From the NCBI RefSeq assembly GCF_029892425.1, contig NZ_JARXWB010000046.1:1-50169 (forward strand): 50,169 nucleotides of DNA, read 5' to 3'. Position numbers and translations under genes: made by a program. The DNA is from Bradyrhizobium sp. BR13661 (GTDB lineage: Bacteria; Pseudomonadota; Alphaproteobacteria; Rhizobiales; Xanthobacteraceae). The notes under the pieces were generated by a model. It had not been told where the DNA came from and did no database searches. It saw nothing but the letters and a program-made list of their open reading frames with translations. Numbering within the stretch: the first letter of the stretch is position 1; each line of letters starts with the position of its first letter. Below are positions 43,859-50,169 of the stretch, piece by piece.

Positions 43859-45157
43859 TTAGTGCTTTTCCTCGATGGCCTTGCTCAGGCGGTGCATTTC
43901 GATTTTCAAGTACATCTCGTCGTCTAGCGTGATGATGCGCGCGTGTGCGACCGAAATGCGGATGGGGAATAAACGGAAGAATGATTCTTGCACGCTTTCG
44001 CGGCGATTGAAGACGGCCGCGAAAACCCTTTTCCAGTTGTCGCTGCGTTCGATGATTTTGATGTAATCGGTGAAATCGGCATACGCGATCAGCGGCTCAT
44101 CTTCGCCGCCCCGCGCCATCGCGGTCTCTTTTGCGTTCTTCCAACTATCAAGCATGCCGGACGGTGTTTGGCGCTTGGTCCATTCTGCGCCGAATTCGGC
44201 CGTCATCAGGCGATCGATGAATACGCGCAGCTGCCTCTCAAAGCGCTGCAACCGGTCGTGGGCGCGATTGGTGCGAACAAGGCCTGTTTCCTCATCATCC
44301 ACGGTTTCGGAATAGTCCTCGGCATCGAGCCCGGCGATGGTTGTGGTTTCGTCAAAGGCCTCGGCGGTGAATTCGGTCAGGTCCGGATTGAAGCCGCGTG
44401 CGACGTAGAATGCCGAACGCGCCACGGCGTTGTCAAAGATCGCGGGTGGGAAGGACGGGATGTCTCGCCAATCGCCAAGCGAGAGGCGCAGGGTATCCGA
44501 GAGCGTGGCATCGAAGGGCGCGAAGTTTCGCAAGCCGTGGCCAATGGCCTGGATCTCTGCGAAGGCAAGGACGGATTGGGCGGCATTATCGCGCAAGAGC
44601 CACGGCGTATGCATCGACTGCACTGCGGAGGTAAGGGCCTTGCTTGCCGCTGCGGCATCTGCAAGGTGATGAGCTGCCGATCCGGCTCCAAGCGCGACCT
44701 TGGCGAGCCGGTCCATTTCGTCGTAGCCGGGCAAGCGAAAACGGTCGGCATACCCGGCATAGATATCTTTCATAGCCAGGATATCGGCTCGCAAGGATGC
44801 AAGCTCCGCGACGGAGCCAACATTGCGCAGATCGTCAAGCGGGCCCGCGAGCAGCTTGAGATGATCGCCGGCGCCGGCAGCGAGAGCGCCTATTCCGGCG
44901 ATATCGAGATTGAGCGCTCCTGTAAGCCGCGCGGTGTCGAAGGTGTTAATGCCTTTGGCCGCATCCAATAGTTTCTGGTCGATGGCTCCCAAGCCGGCAA
45001 TCTGGCGGCTTACCCGGTCGATGTCCGAAAATCGGTCCTGCATGCTGATCGCATCGAGAATGCTCCGATGCTGCCCGAGCGGATCCGCAACGCCGATCGC
45101 GCGCTGCATGGCGGCATTATCGGCGAGCATCCGTTTCATGTAGTCATCGACGCTCAT
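43859..45157 (-). CDS. Unknown protein with C-terminal HEPN-like (Swt1-type) domain
   Basis: The product is 432 residues. The first 250 are helical and Ala/Leu/Asp-rich (for example DRVSRQIAGLGAIDQKLLD), without a recognisable fold. A short acidic linker (DAEDYSETVDDEETG) leads to about residues 300-425: QRFERQLRVFIDRLMTAEFG, then SWKNAKETA, YADFTDYIKII and finally FPIRISVAHARIITLDDEM. R400-x4-H405 is the HEPN signature of RNA-cleaving domains, and the order of segments recalls the Swt1-type HEPN family. Such domains are frequent in anti-phage and toxin systems. It is transcribed away from the next gene. Confidence 0.7.
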   Translation of the reverse strand: MSVDDYMKRMLADNAAMQRAIGVADPLGQHRSILDAISMQDRFSDIDRVSRQIAGLGAIDQKLLDAAKGINTFDTARLTGALNLDIAGIGALAAGAGDHLKLLAGPLDDLRNVGSVAELASLRADILAMKDIYAGYADRFRLPGYDEMDRLAKVALGAGSAAHHLADAAAASKALTSAVQSMHTPWLLRDNAAQSVLAFAEIQAIGHGLRNFAPFDATLSDTLRLSLGDWRDIPSFPPAIFDNAVARSAFYVARGFNPDLTEFTAEAFDETTTIAGLDAEDYSETVDDEETGLVRTNRAHDRLQRFERQLRVFIDRLMTAEFGAEWTKRQTPSGMLDSWKNAKETAMARGGEDEPLIAYADFTDYIKIIERSDNWKRVFAAVFNRRESVQESFFRLFPIRISVAHARIITLDDEMYLKIEMHRLSKAIEEKH

Positions 45158-45563
45158 GGCTCATAACCACAATGTTGCGCCCCAGGGGGTAAGCTAGCTG
45201 ATTCATCAAAATCCCCCTCGCACGGTTGCGTAGAATTTTAGGATATTCTTAATCGTTCGAAGGGAATCATAACCCGTTCAATCGTGCTGATGAGAAGCAC
45301 AGGGCAGGCGACGAATCCTTGCCCAAGTCGCCGGCTTGACGGAGCAGAAGCTCTCGCCGACGCAACTTGCCGCGCCAATGGATCGAGCCGGCTTGCCTTG
45401 AAAGGGCAAAACCAAACACACCAGCGCACAACGTCATTGTGAACCGTTGGGAAAAGCTTAGTCGCCGGTTGCGACTCAGCGTCCGGCGGACATAATTTAG
45501 AACAAATCGACAACGAAGTCGAAGCCGTTCAGGGAGGATCGCGTAAAATGAAAAGGAGTTTGA
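45158..45563. other. Divergent promoter region between two island genes
   Basis: This 406-base gap separates oppositely directed genes, so it must contain promoters for both. AT-rich patches occur near 45205-45250 (TTCATCAAAATCCCC and TAGAATTTTAGGATATTC). I see no RNA gene, repeat array or clear operator. A GGAG ribosome site for the right-hand gene is at 45554-45557. Confidence 0.4.
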
Positions 45564-46667
45564 ATGTCGGAAGAGATCGACATCCCGGCTTCGGCCTGGG
45601 AGATCAAGGCAATCTTTCCTACGCGGCCCGGTGACGACGTCATCGCGGAAATCAAAGCTTATATAAAAGCCTTCGGCACCCCCCATCTGTGGAGGGGCCA
45701 CACGCACGCCCCTCCGCCTAAGGATGGGCCGGTTGTTTACCTCGACGAGATTCATCTTCCGTCGTCCCATTGCGGCGATCTGAACCGCCACAAATGGTCT
45801 CCATGCCCGATCTGCTCGCCGCGGCACCCAAAATTTTACAAGGCGGGCATGATTGCGTGGTTTCCCGATGAGCAGGCGATCAGGATCATTGGGCCGGAGT
45901 GCTTTGCCTCGTTCAACCTTGAAGGCCATTCGGCGGCTTATGCCGCATTCCGCCGCGAGCAGGACGAGAGGCGAACCGAGGCGTTCCTATTGTCTCACCT
46001 TGGGCAGGTGGGTGACGCCATCGCGGTCATTGAACACAACATGGAGACGATCAAGGAGATCGACCGGGTACGTGAAATCATCGCGCGGCGTATTCCGATC
46101 GTGATCGACTTCGATCTATGGCATCATATTCGCGCAGATCAGCGACTGCGAACCGAGCACGAACGACGTGCCGTCTCCAAGGATCGCTATGGCGAAGAAC
46201 GGGAAGTCGTCGTCCGGGACAGCATCGTCTATGGTCCGGTCATCGGCCATATCATGCTGGAGCCGAAGGCAAAGCCGATCCAGGACCGCCTTAGCGTCTG
46301 CAAGACGCGCCTGCGGCTGGTCGACTTCGGTGAGACGTATGCACAGCATCTTGCGACCCTTCCTGCGGAAGAGAAGCGCAAGATGGCCAAGTTCCTGCAA
46401 AAGGAGGTTAGGAAGGCGCATGAACTCCTGGCTGAGGCCGCTGAAGTGAAGCGCTTTCTGTCGGCGGAGAACGTGGCTACCCTGCGTGGCTGGGGCAAGC
46501 ACGAGGACTGCCCGACGAGGCTGTACATTGCGTTCGCGCCGGATGGCCGTCAATTGCGGCTCGGCAGGACCGACGAGCAGTATCAGACCATGACGGTGCG
46601 GCCCGCGTTCTGGGACAGCTTGCGCCAAATCACGATGCTGGCGGCGCAACGGAGTGCTGCGGAGTAG
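45564..46667 (+). CDS. Unknown protein with putative zinc-binding cysteines
   Basis: The product is 367 residues. The start has AAGGAG seven bases upstream. The N-terminal part contains HCGD (about residue 70), WSPCPICSPRHPKFY (80-95) and IRIIGPECF (105-114), the spacing of a zinc-binding unit followed by a beta strand. A helical middle (REQDERRTEAFLLSHLGQVG) resembles a coiled coil. After a segment with VVVRDSIVYGPVIGHIM, a second helical stretch rich in Lys/Glu (EEKRKMAKFLQKEVRKAHEL) follows. I do not recognise the family. The codon use is more mixed than in the chromosomal genes. Confidence 0.65.
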   Translation: MSEEIDIPASAWEIKAIFPTRPGDDVIAEIKAYIKAFGTPHLWRGHTHAPPPKDGPVVYLDEIHLPSSHCGDLNRHKWSPCPICSPRHPKFYKAGMIAWFPDEQAIRIIGPECFASFNLEGHSAAYAAFRREQDERRTEAFLLSHLGQVGDAIAVIEHNMETIKEIDRVREIIARRIPIVIDFDLWHHIRADQRLRTEHERRAVSKDRYGEEREVVVRDSIVYGPVIGHIMLEPKAKPIQDRLSVCKTRLRLVDFGETYAQHLATLPAEEKRKMAKFLQKEVRKAHELLAEAAEVKRFLSAENVATLRGWGKHEDCPTRLYIAFAPDGRQLRLGRTDEQYQTMTVRPAFWDSLRQITMLAAQRSAAE

Positions 46668-46679
46668 CACCTAAAATGC

Positions 46680-46706
46680 GACGGCCTGCGGCGCAAGGCC
46701 GTCGTA
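46680..46706 (+). terminator. GC-rich hairpin after the cysteine-containing gene
   Basis: GACGGCCT and AGGCCGTC flank GCGGCGCA, about ten bases after the stop. There is no T-run, so termination is possible but not certain. Confidence 0.45.
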
Positions 46707-47223
46707 CCCGCAAGGCCGGCGAAGGGAGCTGTGGAGGCGAGATCCCAGCTTCCGTCGTGTCTTGGCTTCGAAGGCGGGACCATGACATCTGAGATCAGGC
46801 CATGGATGCCCGGCGAATATTGATCGGAACTTTGGCGTGATCGAATGGCGCTTGTGCTACACCTGCGTCTTGAGGAAGGCGCCTAGCCGCGGGTAAACCA
46901 GATACACGAAGCTTTGCGGCTGGGCGATACGTCCCGGCCGCTGGTCTTTTTTGCAGCATCGGTCGATAGGATTGGTGCCTACCGGATATCCCGAGGGTGT
47001 CAGTCGCGGGCGCCTTGCAGAAAAGGCGTCGCCATTGTGCGGTCGCCGATGTCCTGGCTTTCGCTGCTCCCGTCATTTCTCCTATATATGGCTTGGCGCA
47101 GTTGCGATTGCGTGGTGCACGCGGGTGCGGCTGACAGGACGAGTTCGACCCAATTGACCGCAGAGTCCACGATGCAGGCAGCCCAAGCCATCCTTGCGAC
47201 CATCGGTTCTTCCGTGATGGCCG
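46707..47223. other. Gap before the NTPase gene
   Basis: This 517-base stretch contains no convincing gene. A frame from 46914 overlaps the start of the NTPase gene by eight bases, but its composition is Ser/Cys/Arg-rich for most of its length. Only its last 20 residues look natural (AQAILATIGSSVMADE). It may be the remnant of a gene that once preceded the NTPase. Confidence 0.4.
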
Positions 47224-50106
47224 ATGAATGAACCATTCACCGTTCCCCAGATGAGGGAAGAGGTCTCTCCGTCCAGCGGCGGGCGATCGCTCGAAGGCTA
47301 TGTCTATCAACTGGACGTCTCAATACTGGCGGCGCTTGATCTGGTTCTTGCCCGCAAGGTGGCTTCGGAGATCGTCCTTGAGCCGGCAAGCGAGGAAGAC
47401 CTTGAGGCCGATGTTGGGGATGGGCCGAGTGCACTCTCGGAATCTGCGGCACTGGACGGTTATCGCTTGGTCCTGCAGTGCAAGCTGCGCAACACCGGTC
47501 CATGGAAGCACGAAGACTTAAGCCGGCTGCTTGCGCACGGTGAGAGGCGCCAGTCGGCTCGCGAACGGCTCACCGATCCTGGTGTCCGGTATCTTCTGGT
47601 TACCAGCGCCGATCTCGATGGGGTCGCCCGGCAGTTGAAGGTAGAGACCTTTGGGGTGTGGCCTCCTGAAAGCGGAATACCTGCCGGCATGGCAAAATCC
47701 CTCCCGGCGGATGCCGGCGGCCGCGTTGCCGTTCTTGGTGCAATGGATCAGGAAAAGGTCAACGGACGCACCGATCGTTTGTTGAGTCAGCGCTTTCGTG
47801 TGCCCCATTCCAATCTGGAGAGCTGCAGGCAGTTCTTGCGGAGCGAAGCCCTCCTGCGCATGCGGGGCGCCGCTCAGGGCTTGTGGCCCCGTGCCGAGCT
47901 TGAGCGTCTGATCATCGCGGCCGGTGGCTATGTTGGAGAATCGGCCGCTCTGGAAGGCTTCGTCCCTCCAACTAACTGGGACGAGTTGACGTCCGCTCTT
48001 GAGACAAGGCACGCGGTCGTCATCACCGGAGCATCAGGAACCGGAAAGACACGCGCGGCCAAGGCGCTCGTCGCTCACCTGCGCAACCGGATACCAGGAA
48101 TCCAACATGTCGTCGTGCAGGGCGGCCCGGAAAAGATCACCGACGATCCGGATCCGCGGGGTGTGGTGTACGAGATTGAGGATCCTTGGGGGCGCTTTCG
48201 GCTAGAGCCGACTTCCGCGCCCTGGAACGGCGCGATTGCCGAGATTCTCCAGTCCGCCGCTCCCGGCAGGAAATTCGTGATCACGAGCCGATCAGATGTG
48301 CTGCATGAAAGCAGGCTACGGCTCAAAGGAAAGTGGATCGTCACGCTCGAAGACGAGAATTATGGTGAAGCCGAGCGAACCAGGCTTTTCGAAAATCGCC
48401 TGCCGGGCCTTCCGCCAAACCTTCAGCCTATCGTGCTCCGCTCTCGGAACGACGCGGTCGAGCGGCTCGCGACGCCGCTTGAGATGCATCGCTATTTCGC
48501 TGTCCTCGCCGACGGGTTAGAAAAGGACGAGAATGAAGGCCAATACATCGCCCGTTGCCTGTCCGATGCTCATCAGAGTTCGATAGAGGCCGCGCTCATA
48601 CACAACGTCCGCCAACGCATGACATGGGCGTGGGCGGCCATTACCTGGGGCCTTTTCAAGTCGAGAGCACGTCAAACGTTCAATGTGCTGCCCGACATCC
48701 AGGCGGGTTTGACCAAACGTCAGCGTGACCTCGAGGACGGTCTTGAGCCTTTCCTGAACTTTTTGATCGCGGGCCGAAATTTGCGGCAGGCCGGGCCAAC
48801 GTTGACCTACCAGCATCCGCGCGTCGAACTCGGTCTCGAAGAAGCTCTCAAGGAAAAGCCGGGTTTGGCGGCCCGGGTTTTGGCCTATCTTGTCGCAGTC
48901 TTGATCGATCTGGACAAGCCTGCAGATTCGGATTGGGGGCGGGAGGGTGCCGCGCATCTGGTCCAGGCTGTAAGGCAACGTTCGATCATTCTACTTGATC
49001 TTCCGCTTAAAAGGCAGGCGCAACTGGATGCCTGGATCGATGAAAGATTGGCGGCAACCGGACCTGATTTCAGGGAGGACCTCAAGCTTGCCGTATCCGT
49101 AGGCTCTGAAGATTCGATCCCTGCGGAAGTCGCTCGATGGCTTACGCATCAGGACAGGACGAAGGAACATTGGTTCTTCAGTAGCTGGATGGCGCCGGAG
49201 AGGTCCCCGGAGTGGTTTCGAAAGGTCGCGGCCGATCACAGGACACGGGCAATTTGCGTTGCGTTCATCACGCGCGAATTGCCTCACCACAACCCGTCCT
49301 ACCCCGCTCAATTTGCGGAGCAGGTTGGGCAGCTGTGCCCGGGCCTGACACAAGCGTTCATGGATGCGGCGCTGTCCATCGTTCGTGACGGCTATAATCC
49401 GAATACCAATCCCATTGCCGTAGGCGCACTTCCCGATCTCGGCGGATTTGAGGCTGTTGTAACCCGGGCCGTTTCCTATCGACAGGAACTCGCCGGCAAG
49501 CCTGACGACGATTTCAAGCTCAAATTGGCAAACGGCGAGTGCGACGGTGATGCCGAAGATCGCTATTACGAGAGTATCGCCGAAGATGGACAGACGGCGT
49601 ACGACTTCCTCGAATGCTATCTCGCGGAGAGACGGGAGAAGGACGGCTGGACCGCCATTCGCGATCATGCGCATGCCTTGGACCTAACGTATCTTTGGAT
49701 ACGGCTCGCCGAGCGCGCGGCCAATGTCACGGACGCAGAATGGCGTGCGATTGCGCAAGCGGTTCTGGATAAGCCGGAAGAGGCGGATTTCTGGCAAGCC
49801 ATGCGGAAATCCTTGCGCTCCGATTTTTTGGACGCGCTGAAGGAACGGATTGTCGCCGGCAGTGCGATCCGGGAGGTTAGGCTGGAGGCGCTCGGAACGG
49901 CGGTTCAGGCGGCGCCTGACGTGCTTTTCGCCGCGGTCCATCTTCTTGCATCACGCAACCAGGTGCGTCGGCTGCTTGAGCTTGCGTTCGACCTTGCCGC
50001 TGAGAAGAAGGCCAACGCGAGGGAGAGCCGGATTGATTTCGACATCATCGGTGTTCGGATTCTGGCAGCTTTGCCTGTCATTCGGCTTGCAATATTGACC
50101 CCCTAA
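47224..50106 (+). CDS. Nuclease-like plus STAND NTPase, 3' end cut by an insertion sequence
   Basis: The frame encodes 960 residues. The N-terminal domain reads GRSLEGYVYQLDVSILAALD, then EIVLEPASEEDLE (E53, E58) and LVLQCKLR (Q85-x-K87). It has the helix, acid and Q-x-K order of restriction-endonuclease folds such as DUF4297/Cap4. The NTPase has Walker A GASGTGKT (about 268-276), VVYEIEDPWGR (about 313-323, Walker B place) and KFVITSRSDVL (sensor 1), matching the nSTAND3 pattern. The rest, from about 380, is helical and probably a sensor domain. The last nine residues lie in what looks like IS sequence. I infer an anti-phage sensor of the Avs/STAND kind, truncated at its C-terminus. Confidence 0.75.
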   Translation: MNEPFTVPQMREEVSPSSGGRSLEGYVYQLDVSILAALDLVLARKVASEIVLEPASEEDLEADVGDGPSALSESAALDGYRLVLQCKLRNTGPWKHEDLSRLLAHGERRQSARERLTDPGVRYLLVTSADLDGVARQLKVETFGVWPPESGIPAGMAKSLPADAGGRVAVLGAMDQEKVNGRTDRLLSQRFRVPHSNLESCRQFLRSEALLRMRGAAQGLWPRAELERLIIAAGGYVGESAALEGFVPPTNWDELTSALETRHAVVITGASGTGKTRAAKALVAHLRNRIPGIQHVVVQGGPEKITDDPDPRGVVYEIEDPWGRFRLEPTSAPWNGAIAEILQSAAPGRKFVITSRSDVLHESRLRLKGKWIVTLEDENYGEAERTRLFENRLPGLPPNLQPIVLRSRNDAVERLATPLEMHRYFAVLADGLEKDENEGQYIARCLSDAHQSSIEAALIHNVRQRMTWAWAAITWGLFKSRARQTFNVLPDIQAGLTKRQRDLEDGLEPFLNFLIAGRNLRQAGPTLTYQHPRVELGLEEALKEKPGLAARVLAYLVAVLIDLDKPADSDWGREGAAHLVQAVRQRSIILLDLPLKRQAQLDAWIDERLAATGPDFREDLKLAVSVGSEDSIPAEVARWLTHQDRTKEHWFFSSWMAPERSPEWFRKVAADHRTRAICVAFITRELPHHNPSYPAQFAEQVGQLCPGLTQAFMDAALSIVRDGYNPNTNPIAVGALPDLGGFEAVVTRAVSYRQELAGKPDDDFKLKLANGECDGDAEDRYYESIAEDGQTAYDFLECYLAERREKDGWTAIRDHAHALDLTYLWIRLAERAANVTDAEWRAIAQAVLDKPEEADFWQAMRKSLRSDFLDALKERIVAGSAIREVRLEALGTAVQAAPDVLFAAVHLLASRNQVRRLLELAFDLAAEKKANARESRIDFDIIGVRILAALPVIRLAILTP

Positions 50107-50169
50107 GCCGGGGGATCGGCGTCCAAAATTGACCCCCTACAGATAGGTCTGTTGCGCTGCCTGCTTTGG
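50076..50169. mobile_element. Left end of an IS21-type insertion sequence (partial)
   Basis: The sequence begins TGTCATTCGGCTTGC and contains the motif CGGC-x-T-x-CAA-x-ATTGACCCCCTA twice, at about 50081-50104 and 50116-50139. Repeated TTGACCCC-type motifs inside a TG-starting end are what I expect for IS21-family (istA/istB) elements, where they bind the transposase. The transposase genes would lie beyond the window. The element supplies the stop codon of the NTPase gene. Family assignment rests on the motif only. Confidence 0.55.

Noticed and set aside
46914..47231. A 105-codon frame overlapping the NTPase start
   Set aside because: Most of it is Ser/Cys/Arg-rich. Only the last 20 residues look natural, so it is not reported as a gene.

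Overview
The window looks like a chromosomal segment of a Bradyrhizobium-type alphaproteobacterium (Rhizobiales). The evidence is high GC, codon use dominated by GCC/CTC/GTC, typical Bradyrhizobium gene families (DUF992 protein, phasin, Omp31-like barrels, CWC protein, the serC leader followed by serC and serA), an alphaproteobacterial LexA box (GTTC-N7-GTTC) in front of uvrB, a CtrA box (TTAA-N7-TTAA), and many intergenic palindromes of the kind dispersed through Bradyrhizobium genomes. The species cannot be fixed from the sequence alone.

Layout. 1-66 is the tail of an IS110-type transposase. 304-2894 is a small accessory patch: a membrane protein, a HerA/FtsK-type ATPase, a decayed copy of the membrane protein's C-terminus, and a possible frameshifted small membrane protein. 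2902-43050 is ordinary chromosome: uvrB with its SOS box, a metallophosphoesterase, a LysR regulator divergent from a TauE/SafE exporter, three GST-family proteins, a DUF1800/DUF1501 pair, an IsdG-like monooxygenase, an aldo/keto reductase, two GNAT acetyltransferases, an aspartate-type aminotransferase, an EF-G-like GTPase, aroE, a tandem pair of exported paralogues, an FMN-dependent lactate dehydrogenase, glmM, an Fsr-like MFS transporter, two outer-membrane barrels, serC-serA, a thiolase, a large PAS histidine kinase and a phasin. 43386-43462 is tRNA-His(GTG).

Beyond the tRNA the sequence changes character: long intergenic gaps, AT-richer stretches and three unfamiliar genes. They are a protein with a C-terminal HEPN-like domain (R-x4-H), a cysteine-containing protein of unknown family, and a 960-codon protein with a nuclease-like N-terminus (QxK) followed by a STAND-type NTPase. 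I read this as the edge of a genomic island using the tRNA gene as attachment site, probably carrying defence functions. The last gene appears to be cut at its 3' end by an IS21-type element whose end, with two copies of a terminal motif, begins near 50076.

Connections. serC and serA supply two steps of serine synthesis and share one leader RNA. uvrB is the excision-repair helicase and its upstream region holds a perfect LexA site. The thiolase and phasin both fit polyhydroxyalkanoate metabolism, and the phasin promoter has a near-match to the PhaR palindrome. The LysR gene has a T-N11-A palindrome directly upstream, so autoregulation and control of the divergent exporter are likely. Most other genes are single transcription units separated by palindromic repeats or intrinsic terminators.
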